From: Dermabacter sp. p3-SID358
GTDB lineage: Bacteria; Actinomycetota; Actinomycetes; Actinomycetales; Dermabacteraceae
Length of the DNA: 33,552 nucleotides
Direction of reading: 5' to 3'
NCBI RefSeq assembly: GCF_025147465.1
Contig: NZ_JALXOZ010000020.1
Coordinates: 1-33,552, forward strand
Both the position numbers and the translations under genes were made by a program. Every line of letters starts with the position of its first letter. The first letter of the stretch is position 1. Positions 1-9,100 of the stretch are shown piece by piece. The notes beneath the pieces are model-generated. The model worked only from the letters and a program-made list of their open reading frames with translations, was not told the origin of the DNA and did no database searches.

Positions 1-399
1 GGGCCGCTTCGCCAGGTCGGCCTCGAGGATCTGAGCACACGCCACATTAATGAGCTCTCGGGTGGTCAGCGCCAACGCGTCTTTCTCGCCCGTGCCCTCG
101 TACAAGAGCCCGACCTCCTCATCCTCGACGAAGCATTCCAAGGGGTCGATGCGCGAAGCGAGCGTGCAATCTTTGATGTTCTTGCCGATTTCCGGTCGAA
201 AGGGCGCACCGTTGTGCTCGTTCATCACAATCTCGCGACCGTTCGAGAGTTTTGCGACGACGTCGCAATCCTCAACACCGAGGTCATCGCGTCGGGCCCC
301 GTGGAACGCACCCTCACAGACGTGGCTATTCGGCGCGCGTATGACCTCGATGGGTGCCTCTCGAGCGCCCTCACCCCTCGCGAAGAAGGCCACTCGTGA
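1..399 (+). CDS. Metal (Mn/Zn-type) ABC transporter ATP-binding protein, 3' part only
   Basis: C-terminal part of an ABC ATPase that powers metal-ion import; the Walker A half lies upstream of the window. Reading frame 1 is open from the first base and gives 132 residues. The signature LSGGQRQR (about residues 19-26), Walker B LLILDEA with the D-loop QGVD just after it, and the H-switch VHHN are all visible. Specificity is inferred from the two ABC-3 permeases that follow and the MntR-type regulator opposite. The TGA at 397-399 overlaps the next gene's GTG (GTGA), which implies translational coupling. The substrate-binding lipoprotein expected in such an operon would be further upstream. Manganese is favoured because of the regulator, but zinc or iron cannot be excluded. 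Confidence 0.93.
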   Translation, partial: GPLRQVGLEDLSTRHINELSGGQRQRVFLARALVQEPDLLILDEAFQGVDARSERAIFDVLADFRSKGRTVVLVHHNLATVREFCDDVAILNTEVIASGPVERTLTDVAIRRAYDLDGCLSSALTPREEGHS

Positions 400-1328
400 G
401 CATCGTCGATTTTCTTTCGGTCTACACCTACCGCACTGTCCTTGTGGGGACGAGCCTCATCGGGGCCATCGCTGGGGCGCTCGGCTGCTTCGCCTATGTG
501 CGCCACCAGTCGCTTGCGAGCGACGTCATCTCGCATTCAGCCCTCCCCGGGGTTCTCCTCGCCTTCCTTTTTTCAACGCTCGGTCCGGGCGCCTTCATAC
601 ATTCGCCACTTCTTCTCGTCATAGGCGCGGCGGTCACCGGAACGGCAGCGCATCTCGTCGCAAACATCGTCGCGTCCCGCACACCGCTCACGATCGATGC
701 CTCGATGGCCACGACGCTCTCGCTCTTCTTCGGAACCGGTATGCTGCTCCTTCAGTTCATCAGTAAAAGTTCCCTCCCCGGTAAGGGTGGGATCGGTGCG
801 TTTCTTTTCGGTAACGCCTCAACGCTCACGAAAGCCGACATCACCTCGAGCGCGGTAGTCGGCGGGTGCGCAATCCTCGTGATGCTCGCCCTATGGAAAG
901 AGTTTTCGCTGCGCGCATTCGATCCGGAGTTTTGCACGGTACTCGGACTGAACGGCAAGGCGATCGATGCGGTCATGTTCGCCATGCTCGCGATCGCCAC
1001 GGTCGCGGGGGTAAAAGCTGTCGGGCTCGTGCTCATGGTGGCTTTCGTTGTGACTCCTCCGGCGGTCGCACGCCAGTGGACCCGGGAACTCCACTCCATG
1101 ACACTGTGCTCCGCTCTCGTGGGGGCGGGCGCGAGCAGCCTTGGTGCCTATGTATCTGTGGCATTCGGGGAATTGCCCAGCGGTCCCGTGACCGTTCTCG
1201 TGCTCGTCGGGGCTCTCGTCGTGTCACTCCTATGCGCTCCTCGGCGCGGGCTCCTCGCGCGTATGGCCACACGGTCGGCAACGCGCCGTGCTTTCCGTTC
1301 AACACGCGACCGGGGGAGGATGCAGTGA
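396..1328 (+). CDS. Metal ABC transporter permease, ABC-3 family (first subunit)
   Basis: Integral membrane subunit, 310 residues, of a Mn/Zn-type importer. The chain is almost entirely hydrophobic with about eight or nine membrane segments. It carries the ABC-3 family motif SDVISHSALPG near residues 45-55 and the late conserved stretch AGVKAVGLVLMVAFVVTPPA. I chose the GTG at 396 rather than the ATG at 354 for three reasons: it overlaps the preceding stop as GTGA, an AGAAGG ribosome site lies 6 bases before it, and the residues added by the upstream start are basic and proline-rich, unlike the family. The end overlaps the second permease gene. Family assignment is firm; the ion is inferred. 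Confidence 0.92.
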   Translation: MSIVDFLSVYTYRTVLVGTSLIGAIAGALGCFAYVRHQSLASDVISHSALPGVLLAFLFSTLGPGAFIHSPLLLVIGAAVTGTAAHLVANIVASRTPLTIDASMATTLSLFFGTGMLLLQFISKSSLPGKGGIGAFLFGNASTLTKADITSSAVVGGCAILVMLALWKEFSLRAFDPEFCTVLGLNGKAIDAVMFAMLAIATVAGVKAVGLVLMVAFVVTPPAVARQWTRELHSMTLCSALVGAGASSLGAYVSVAFGELPSGPVTVLVLVGALVVSLLCAPRRGLLARMATRSATRRAFRSTRDRGRMQ

Positions 1329-2182
1329 GCTTCCTGCTTGGCACGTGCGCGCTCGCGGTCACGACGGCACTCGCTACTGCACTTCCCGGAGTATTTGTCG
1401 TGCTTCGCAAGAGTTCAATGATGGTCGATGGTATGAGCCATGCGGTCCTTCCGGGAGTCGTGATCGGCTATGCGCTGACGCACTCTCTTACCTCCCCGCT
1501 GCTCATCGTCGGCGCCGCAGGCGCGGGGCTCCTCGTCGTGCTCGGAAGCGAGGCACTCTCACGCACGCGCTTGCTCGCGGGAGATGCGTCGCAGGGCCTT
1601 GTGTTTCCGGCTCTTTTTAGCGCCGGCGTTCTTCTCATCTCGGTCGATTTCGGCAATGTCCACCTCGACGAGCACGCGGTTCTAGTGGGCGATGTCAATC
1701 TCGCCGCGTGGACCCCTCTCACGATCAACGGCGTTGATGTTGGGCCGCAATACCTCTACGTCATGCTCGCAATTCTCGCCCTTAACATCGGCGTGATCGC
1801 CGCGTTATTCCCGCGTCTGACCATCACGACCTACGATCCGAGCTTCGCCCAATCGATCGGTGTGCGCACGGGAGTCATCAATGTGGCCTTCATGTTCCTC
1901 ACGTCGCTTACCGTGACGGCCGCTTTCCACGCAGCTGGAGCCGTCCTCGTGCTTGCCCTCGTCGTGGTCCCCGCGGCGACCGCGAGGCTGTGGTGCAGAA
2001 GCCTTCGAGAAATGATCATCGGAAGCGCTCTCGTCGCAACGCTCGGCACACTTGTGGGCTTTTGGCTAGCCTACGTGCTAGGCGCGGCGACAAGCGCGGG
2101 AATGGCGGTGGTCTATGGCCTCATCTTTTTCTGTGCGCTCGCCGTACGCAGGGCTGTTCGGTCTTCTAATCGAAAACGGTGA
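1325..2182 (+). CDS. Metal ABC transporter permease, ABC-3 family (second subunit)
   Basis: Second permease of the metal importer, 285 residues, with the family motif MMVDGMSHAVLPG near residues 33-45 and the conserved late segment AAFHAAGAVLVLALVVVPAATARLW. The open frame runs far upstream, but the GTG at 1325 overlaps the previous stop as GTGA and follows a strong GGGGGAGG ribosome site at 1312-1319, so it is the likely start. Two different permeases behind one ATPase match the MntABCD-type arrangement of Gram-positive bacteria. The last 17 bases overlap, tail to tail, the 3' end of the regulator on the other strand, so no separate terminator fits between the two convergent units. Confidence 0.92.
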   Translation: MSFLLGTCALAVTTALATALPGVFVVLRKSSMMVDGMSHAVLPGVVIGYALTHSLTSPLLIVGAAGAGLLVVLGSEALSRTRLLAGDASQGLVFPALFSAGVLLISVDFGNVHLDEHAVLVGDVNLAAWTPLTINGVDVGPQYLYVMLAILALNIGVIAALFPRLTITTYDPSFAQSIGVRTGVINVAFMFLTSLTVTAAFHAAGAVLVLALVVVPAATARLWCRSLREMIIGSALVATLGTLVGFWLAYVLGAATSAGMAVVYGLIFFCALAVRRAVRSSNRKR

Positions 2183-2843
2183 CCCACACGGCGTCGGTCG
2201 CCGTCTTGCCGAGCGACGCGATTCCACTCACCCCATCGACCTCAAGATCGAGCGTTTCGGAAAAAGGCTCCGCTTCAAGCGCTCGCACGATGGCCCCGAA
2301 CGTGAGTCCTTTGCCAGCAAGGAACTGCAAAAGCGCAGGGTCGGCATCCGACACGCGCTCTACGCGCGCCGACACTCCCGCTTCAATGTATGTGAGCTGG
2401 CGTGCGGGAACCGCTTCAAGCTTTCCGTCGGGGCCGGGGATCGGATCGCCGTGAGGGTCTCTCGTGGGGTGCGCCAGCGCGGCGTCGATTCTCTCCACCA
2501 TGAGATCGGAGACAGCATGCTCAAGCACTTCCGCTTCTGCATGCACTTCGTCCCACGAGTAGCCCAAATTTTCAACGAGGAACGTCTCGATGAGCCTATG
2601 CCGGCGCACCATAGCGAGGGCGAGGGTGCGCCCCTCCTCCGAGAGCGTGATCGCCCCGTAAGGCAAATGCTCCACAAGTCCTTGCGCTGCGAGCTTCTTA
2701 ATTGTCTCGGATGCCGTAGCCGCTCGAACACCCACTCGTTCAGCAATTCTCGAGGTCGTGACGGGATCGCTCGACCACTCGCCGAGAACCCAGACGGCCT
2801 TGAGATAGTCCTGCACGCTCCCAGAGAGCTTCTCTACTGACAC
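2166..2843 (-). CDS. mntR: MntR-type (DtxR family) manganese-dependent transcriptional regulator
   Basis: DtxR-family repressor of 225 residues: winged helix at about 10-72, metal-binding and dimerization domain at about 73-145, and a C-terminal FeoA/SH3-like domain at about 150-225. Aligned by eye with DtxR, site-1 ligands correspond to H82, E86 and H101. At site 2 the DtxR Met10 and Cys102 positions hold D12 and E105, followed by E108 and H109. Asp/Glu at these positions is the manganese-selective (MntR) pattern rather than the iron (DtxR/IdeR) one. The start is GTG. The gene faces the metal importer whose operon it probably represses. It also lies only 59 bp downstream of the GH20 gene on the same strand, with a hairpin in the gap. 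Confidence 0.9.
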   Translation of the reverse strand: MSVEKLSGSVQDYLKAVWVLGEWSSDPVTTSRIAERVGVRAATASETIKKLAAQGLVEHLPYGAITLSEEGRTLALAMVRRHRLIETFLVENLGYSWDEVHAEAEVLEHAVSDLMVERIDAALAHPTRDPHGDPIPGPDGKLEAVPARQLTYIEAGVSARVERVSDADPALLQFLAGKGLTFGAIVRALEAEPFSETLDLEVDGVSGIASLGKTATDAVWVTVFD

Positions 2844-2877
2844 GCCACCACAGTAGCAACACAGCGCTCACATGACC

Positions 2878-2893
2878 GGCTCACGGTTGAGCC
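2878..2893 (-). terminator. Hairpin after the GH20 gene
   Basis: A perfect 6-bp inverted repeat, GGCTCA/TGAGCC with a 4-base loop, begins about 10 bases beyond the GH20 stop codon. No T-run follows, so it is either a weak terminator or a 3' stabilizing hairpin separating the glycosidase operon from mntR. Confidence 0.4.
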
Positions 2894-2902
2894 AATCGAG
2901 GA

Positions 2903-4426
2903 CTACTCGGCAGTGCGGCACCAGTTGAGGCCGCGCGCCGTAAGGCGCGACAGGTGGTCTTCCATCGTCGCGAGCTCGCACGCGTTTCCGGCCGAGCCGG
3001 ACCACACTTGCTGCGCAACAGAACAGCCGCGCGGCCACAGCAAGTACTCGGCCTTTGCCCAATCGTGTACGTATTCGCTCCAGAGTTGGAACTGTGCTCC
3101 AAGCACACGCCCGTCACCTTGGTCGCCGACGGCATCGAGGAGGCCGCTAAGCCCGGAAACCTTGCTCAGGGGGAGGTTTCCGCCGATCGTGAGGGGGTGA
3201 TCTTCATGCGAATGCTGCCGATAGTCGAAGTAGGTGAATTCCGTGGGTGCGGCGATCGCGTCGTGACCCGCGCGCACAGCCTCTTGGATCGCTTCGGACT
3301 TGCGCCACACCATGACGGTCGTGTCCTTGGGGGCGCCACCCTCGAGCACTTCGTCCCACGCGATCACTCGGCGCCCCATGCCAAGTACGTGCGCACAGAC
3401 TTCGTTCTCGAACCATGCCTGAGCTTCAGCGGGGCTCGTCGCGCCGATGCGTTCCATGGTCGCGCGTGAGGGTTCGTGTTCGTTCCATTCCTTACCCGGG
3501 CACTCATCGCCGCCCACGTGGATGGGTGAGGCGGGGAAGAGGGACGCAACGTCGGTCAGGACCGCACGGCAGAATTCGACGGATTCGTCGGTGAGGGAAA
3601 GAACGTGCTCCGAGATACCCCAGCACGTGCGCGGGTGTTCGATCGGCACACAACCAAGCTCGGGGTACGCTGCGACAACTGACTCCATGTGCCCGGGCAT
3701 GTCGATCTCGGGCACGACCTGGATGCCGAGCATTTCGGCGCGCTCGATGAGGGCAGCGATTTCTTCGCGCGAGTAGTAGCCGCCGCATTCGATGCCGTCG
3801 TGCTCCGCGACATCGTCGCAATCGTTTTCATCAGGCGGCGGCTGGTGTCCCGCAAGAGTTCCGGGGCGCCTCGCCCCCTTCTCGATGAGCTTCGGGAAGC
3901 CCTCAATGGGGATGCGCCAGCCCTGGTCATCGGTGAGGTGAAGATGCAAAACGTTGAGCTTATGCATCGCCATGATCTCGAGGTGCCTCATGAGACCCTC
4001 GAGCGGAAGGAAATTGCGGGCCACGTCGATGTGGGAACCGCGCCAGTGGTATCTCGGCGCATCTTCGATCTCGACGCACGGCACTACCAGCGACGCGGGT
4101 TCCATGGGACCGGCAGAGTAAATCGCGGGCGGAAGGAGCTGAAGGAGGGTCTGCACGGCCCAGCCCGCGCCGCGTTCGTCTGCGCTTTCGATACGGATTC
4201 CCTCGGCCGTGACGAACAGACGATACGCCTCCTCACCAAGCGAAGAGTCACGCACAAACTCGATGCCACCTTGGCCTTCGCTCGTGCGCACACCAGCGGC
4301 GCGACCGAGCCGCTCCGCGAGGTATGCGGCGGCATTTCCACCACCCGCGATCGGAAGGGGCGTAGGAAGGGCATAGTCGCCGCCCGTTTCGCGCACGATC
4401 GTCGGTTCGGGAATGAGAGTTCTCAT
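2903..4426 (-). CDS. GH20 beta-N-acetylhexosaminidase, cytoplasmic
   Basis: Retaining exo-hexosaminidase (substrate-assisted mechanism) of 507 residues that would release terminal beta-GlcNAc, or GalNAc, from imported glycans. The N-terminal GH20b-like domain covers about residues 1-120 and the TIM barrel about 125-480. Visible motifs are HLHLTDDQGWR, PEIDMPGH and HVGGDECPG, whose Asp-Glu pair (about D307-E308) is the family's catalytic pair. There is no signal peptide, so it acts inside the cell. I chose the ATG at 4426 because it forms an ATGA overlap with the stop of the HAD gene and follows a GGAG; an in-frame ATG lies 21 bases further upstream. It is the last of four coupled genes. In N-glycan breakdown it suits hybrid or complex antennae, since Endo H products of pure high-mannose chains carry no terminal beta-GlcNAc. 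Confidence 0.93.
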   Translation of the reverse strand: MRTLIPEPTIVRETGGDYALPTPLPIAGGGNAAAYLAERLGRAAGVRTSEGQGGIEFVRDSSLGEEAYRLFVTAEGIRIESADERGAGWAVQTLLQLLPPAIYSAGPMEPASLVVPCVEIEDAPRYHWRGSHIDVARNFLPLEGLMRHLEIMAMHKLNVLHLHLTDDQGWRIPIEGFPKLIEKGARRPGTLAGHQPPPDENDCDDVAEHDGIECGGYYSREEIAALIERAEMLGIQVVPEIDMPGHMESVVAAYPELGCVPIEHPRTCWGISEHVLSLTDESVEFCRAVLTDVASLFPASPIHVGGDECPGKEWNEHEPSRATMERIGATSPAEAQAWFENEVCAHVLGMGRRVIAWDEVLEGGAPKDTTVMVWRKSEAIQEAVRAGHDAIAAPTEFTYFDYRQHSHEDHPLTIGGNLPLSKVSGLSGLLDAVGDQGDGRVLGAQFQLWSEYVHDWAKAEYLLWPRGCSVAQQVWSGSAGNACELATMEDHLSRLTARGLNWCRTAE

Positions 4427-5100
4427 GTCAGCTTCTCCGGTGTCCACGAGGAAATAAGGTCGTGTTCAAGCGTATCGACCGCCGCTGTGCCTATTCCACG
4501 CGCGGCCTCGCCGATCGTCACCACAAACGCACCGGCAGCGACCGCGGCACGAGCACCCGTGGGCGAATCCTCGAAGATCACGCAGTCGCGAGGATCGACA
4601 CCGAGCTGCCGTGCCGCCTCGAGGTAGAGGTCGGGCGCAGGTTTGGGGTTCATTCCCTCGCCCACGCCGAGCGCCACTTGGAAGCGATCGCGCCAACCGA
4701 TCGCGTGCACACACTGTTCGACGATCGCTTGCGGCGAGTTGGAGCCGATTGCGAGCGGAAGCTTTTCCTTTAGGCGCGAGGTGAGCGCATCGGCACCGGG
4801 CATCGGGGCAAGATCAGTGCGAAGTCGCTCGCGGATCGAGGCCTCGAGCTGAGCACAGATCTCGTTCATGCGATCCTCACGTTCGCCCACAAACCCGAAT
4901 TCATCGAGATAGGTGTTCGCAAGGTCTTCGACGGTGCCGCCACGATCGTCGTAGCCGCGAAAAGCTCCGCCGGCCTCACGCCAAAGCGCCGCGGCCGCTT
5001 CGTGCCACGCTTTTTCGGAATCGAAAAGCGTGTCGTCCATGTCGAAAATGACGGCTGCGACCCGGCTCGGCAGTGCCTCTACCACGGCCCGGCTCACCAT
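4423..5100 (-). CDS. HAD-superfamily hydrolase, beta-phosphoglucomutase-like (probable sugar phosphatase)
   Basis: Small phosphatase or phosphomutase of 225 residues. Motif I is FDMDDTLFDSE, with nucleophile D20 and general acid D22. The four-helix cap follows, then motif II (IGSNSP), a motif III lysine in NPKPAPDLY, and motif IV (CVIFEDSPTGARAA). This is the HAD subfamily I layout of sugar-phosphate phosphatases and beta-phosphoglucomutases. It overlaps the phosphodiesterase gene upstream and the GH20 gene downstream (ATGA). Start candidates ATG 5100 and GTG 5097 both overlap the previous stop. The operon suggests a sugar phosphate such as mannose- or GlcNAc-phosphate as substrate, but this subfamily is promiscuous and the substrate cannot be read from sequence. 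Confidence 0.88.
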   Translation of the reverse strand: MVSRAVVEALPSRVAAVIFDMDDTLFDSEKAWHEAAAALWREAGGAFRGYDDRGGTVEDLANTYLDEFGFVGEREDRMNEICAQLEASIRERLRTDLAPMPGADALTSRLKEKLPLAIGSNSPQAIVEQCVHAIGWRDRFQVALGVGEGMNPKPAPDLYLEAARQLGVDPRDCVIFEDSPTGARAAVAAGAFVVTIGEAARGIGTAAVDTLEHDLISSWTPEKLT

Positions 5101-6149
5101 TCGAAGGCGAGGTTGCGTGTGGGGCCCGCGTGCTCGATGTCGCGGAGCACGCCCACATCCTCGGCGTCGTAACTGCCCTGGGTCACTCCCATCGCGTCAA
5201 GGAGCATCCACATGACCTGCTCGCTGTGGAGCACATTGCGCGAGGTCAGTACCTCAGGCAAAGGAGCCCCGAACCGATGGGTGATGAGGAAGCTACGGCG
5301 CACCTCGACCTCGTCTTCGCCATGCCCGCCCTCGGGTTTGTGTCCGTGATCGGTCGTGACGGCGACGAGCCAATCCTCCCCAAGCTGCTCGTGCCGCTCC
5401 GCGACGGCTTTCACGAGATGTCGAGTGAGCTCATCGACGTGGCGGATCGCGTTTCGATACTGCTCCGATTCCGCGCCATACGCATGACCCGCGCCGTCAA
5501 CCCCCTCGAAGTACACGACGGCCGCATCGGGCCCCTCGTGCAGAAGCTTCCACGTCGCCCAATGCGCGACATCGTCATCAGCGGCATCGAGCCCGTCCTT
5601 GAGATCCGGATGGAACACCTGATGCTGACCCGTTCGCTGCTGGTCCAAGCGGTGTTGGAGCAGTGGCCCTAGCCCGTGGGGCGCGCAGAACGCCTCCCAC
5701 GTGGCTGCGGCAAGGGTACGCGCGGTGGGATTGGCGAAAAATACGCGCGAGAGAATGTCGGGGCGACGCGCGAGATCGTGGCCCACGAACTCGTTCCACC
5801 ATACGTTGCACTCTTCGTGTGTTGAGCCCGTGAGAATCGACGACCAACCGGGCGCGGAATCCGTGGGCGGGGTCATCCACATGGGGGTGATACGCCCGCC
5901 CGAGTGCTCATCCCCACGCGCGAGCCGCGCGAGCGTGGGCGCGAGATTCTTCGGCGCCTCCTCAAGAGGGAGAGTCCGGTCAAGCGGGGGATCGTGTGGT
6001 CCGACGGCAGGCTCACCCTCATCGTTCACGGCACGGAAGCGCGGATCCGCGTCATGATCAGGTTTGGTGAAGTGCGGATCGGCCGCCACGAATTCGGGAA
6101 GGGCCACATCGGCCCTCACACCATCGAGGCAAATGAGCAAGAGTTTCAT
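5094..6149 (-). CDS. Alkaline-phosphatase-superfamily phosphodiesterase/nucleotide pyrophosphatase-like protein
   Basis: Protein of 351 residues with the metal-ligand skeleton of the type I phosphodiesterase/nucleotide pyrophosphatase (ENPP-like) family: D9 in ICLDGVRAD, a probable nucleophile S103 in APGWSSILTG, D218 and H222 in GVDGAGHAYG, D267-H268 in TTDHGHKPEGGHG, and a further His near the C-terminus (NVLHSEQ). There is no signal peptide, so it is cytoplasmic. It starts at an ATGA overlap with the GH38 alpha-mannosidase and ends overlapping the HAD gene, so all four products are probably made together. Family knowledge supports hydrolysis of phosphodiesters or phosphomonoesters. A role on phosphorylated or phosphodiester-decorated mannosides is my inference from context; a nucleotide or phospholipid-headgroup substrate is equally possible from sequence alone. 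Confidence 0.85.
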   Translation of the reverse strand: MKLLLICLDGVRADVALPEFVAADPHFTKPDHDADPRFRAVNDEGEPAVGPHDPPLDRTLPLEEAPKNLAPTLARLARGDEHSGGRITPMWMTPPTDSAPGWSSILTGSTHEECNVWWNEFVGHDLARRPDILSRVFFANPTARTLAAATWEAFCAPHGLGPLLQHRLDQQRTGQHQVFHPDLKDGLDAADDDVAHWATWKLLHEGPDAAVVYFEGVDGAGHAYGAESEQYRNAIRHVDELTRHLVKAVAERHEQLGEDWLVAVTTDHGHKPEGGHGEDEVEVRRSFLITHRFGAPLPEVLTSRNVLHSEQVMWMLLDAMGVTQGSYDAEDVGVLRDIEHAGPTRNLAFEW

Positions 6150-9100
6150 ACGCGAACCACCCTCAAGGTCACAATCTGGAATTCATGCATCGACACTTCA
6201 TAAAGCGAAGGATCCTCACCGCACACGCTGAGGCTGGGAGCGACGTCAGGCGCATCCTTTTCTCGCAGGTTCGTCGCGCGAACCTCAGCGGGAGCGGTGG
6301 CGAAGCGCACGTGGGCTTTGCCCGCGCGCCCTTCGGCTTCGTGCAGGCGCACGATGAGGTCACCCGAGTCGTCATCGGCGGGCTTCACGGCGTCGATGAA
6401 GGCGAATGTGTCGCCTTCTTGGCGTTCGACGTCCACAATTGGCGAGACCTCGAAACCGCGCGTTGCTTCGCGAAGCGGCTGCGTAAGGCGCAGGCCCGCG
6501 GCGTGCGCTTCCTCGAGGCCTGCGTCGCACACGAGGCTGTAGCGAAGTGTGTGTTCACCAAGATCAACCTCGGGATCGGGCGCCGTGGCCGAGCGCAAAA
6601 GTGTGTAGCCAAAGGCCACGCCGCCGCGCCGCTCAGCGCCGGGAGCATCGAGCACTCGCACGTCGTGGCCGTACGTTTGCGAGTTGGCGAAGGCGACCGC
6701 GTAGCCGGGCTCCTCGAGGAGCGCCCAACGGTGACCGCTCACCTCGAACTGCGCCTCCTGCCACGACGTGTTCTTCGCGACCTGGCGGTCGATGTGCCCG
6801 AACTGGATCTCGGAACGATCCGTGCGAGCGTTCAGTGCGAGCGGGAAACCCACGCGGAGCACGCGGTGCTTCTCGCGCCAATCGACATGCACCTCGAAAT
6901 CAACCGCGCGCGAATCCGCGTGGAGAGTAATGCGCTGGGTGAACGTGGAGTTTCCGTGCGCGCGGCGCACTTCGACGCATGCCTTTAAGGTCGTATCGCG
7001 CACCACCTTCACCTCGAGCGCCTCGCTCAGCACGGTCTCGCTGCGCTTGTACTGATGCTGGAGCTCCCACGCATCGAAGCAGCTCGGGAAGTCGGGGTGA
7101 ATGCTGAGCGCATTGGCTTTCTCTCCCGACGCGAGCAGCTCACGGCCGCCCGCCTCGAGGTCGCGAAGGGACGCTACGAGGCCATTCGCATCAATCACGA
7201 CCTCCACGAGGCCGTTCGCGAGCACGATATCGCTCCCGCGCTTTTCACACGTCACGGGGTTCTCCGGCTCCACCTCAACCGAGGAGAGGGGTGCAGCGGA
7301 GAATGGAGCAACCTCGATGAGCGAGCAACCGTCGGAAAACTCCCACACCTCGCGGCGAGCCACAGGCGAGGGATTGAGAACGGTGGGTTCAGAGCCCGCG
7401 AGCGCCGTCACCTGACTGCGTTCACCTTCGAGTACCTCCACCCGATTCTCGTCCCTACCTGCGAGGGAGGCGAGGAGCGAGTCAATGAGGCTTTCGATGT
7501 CGGTGCGCAGCGTCTCGTATTCTTCACGCGCCTCGCGGTTGACCCAGTGGATCGAGGATCCGGGGAGAATGTCGTGGAACTGGAGAAGGAGGGCGCGCTG
7601 CCACAGCTCCTCTACCTCGCCGAGCGGGTAGTCGACCCCTTGCTCGGTTGCGAGAGCGCCGAGCCATTCGAGAACGGCGAGCTTCGCCTCAACCTCGCGG
7701 TTGCCACGCTTGAGCTCCGCGCTCGACGTGTACACGCCGCGGTGGAACTCGAGGTACATCTCGCCGCTCCACACGGGAGCGTTCGGGTACTCTTCGCGCG
7801 CCTTGTCGAAGAAGCCGTCCGGCGAATCGAACTCGAGGCGCGGCGCCCCTTCCATATCGGCGAAACGCCGTGCGCGCTCGACCATTTCCGCGACGGGACC
7901 GCCGCCACCATCGCCGTAGCCGTAGGGAAGCAGCGAGCGCTTCGCGCGCCCCTTCTCCTTGAAGTTGCGTTCGGCCTTGTAGACCTCTTCGGGACTCACG
8001 ATCGAGTCGTAGCAGTCCACGGGCGGGAAGTGCGTGAAGATGCGGGTGCCGTCGATCCCCTCCCACCAGAAGGTGTGGTGCGGAAGTGAGTTCGTTTGGC
8101 TCCAGTTAAGTTTCTGCGTGAAGAACGTGGTCATGCCACTCAAACGTGCGATCTGCGGGAGCGCGCCGGTGTACCCGAAGGAGTCGGGAAGCCACGTGCA
8201 CATGGGGGCAACGCCGAGCTCGCGCTCCATCCAGTTGAGCCCCACGGTGAACTGTCGAACGAGAGCCTCGCCGCCGGGGAGGTTGGTGTCGGATTCGACC
8301 CACATTCCGCCCGCGGGGTGCCACTGGCCGTTCGCAATCGATTCTTTTACGCGCGCGAAGAGCGCCGGGGCCCCGTCCTTGAGCCACGCGTAATGCTGCG
8401 CCGACGTGCACGCGAACGTGAACTCGGGGTAGTCCTCGGCAAGGGCAAGGACGTTCGAGAAGGTGCGTGCGACCTTGCGGCGAGTCTCACGCAGGGGCCA
8501 CAGCCACGCGGAATCGATATGCGCGTGCCCCACGGCGCTCATGATCTGGGCGGAGTTGCCGGCACCGCTTGCGATCACGGGAGCGAGGTGGGCCCGGGCG
8601 GCGTCGGCCCCTTCCTGGATACCCTGAGCGTCGACGATGTCCGCGGCCTCCTCGAGCCTGCGCAGCAGGGTCGCGCGCAGTGTCGAACCCTTGGGCTGCT
8701 CCTTGAGCACGCCCCAGAGCACCTCGACGTCGAGCCACAGATGCCACACGCTCTCGTTGCGCACCACAAGATCGGCACCACCGAACGCCCACACGGGTGT
8801 GTCCGGGCGCGTCGAAAGGTCCCCGAGGTCGGTGGGATTGTTCATGTAGTCGCCCATATTGGGGTTTGCGCCGGCCTCGATGAGGAGTTCAACGGCACCG
8901 CTGTCGTCGAGGAGCTGCTCCCCCGCCTTCGCGATAGTCGCGGGAAGCCCCTCGCCCGTCAGCGGGATCAGGCGGTTCATGGGGTTCACGCCCTTGAGCG
9001 GCGTTCCAGCGGTCGTGTAGGCGAGGCCCTCGGACTGGTTGCCTGCCCAATCACCTTCGAAGCCGAGGTCCACGCGCAGCTGCACGCGCTCGCCTCTCGC

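Noticed and set aside
3689..4627. Plus-strand open frame spanning the GH20/HAD junction
   Set aside because: Antisense to two recognised genes and crosses their overlap; composition is that of a shadow frame.
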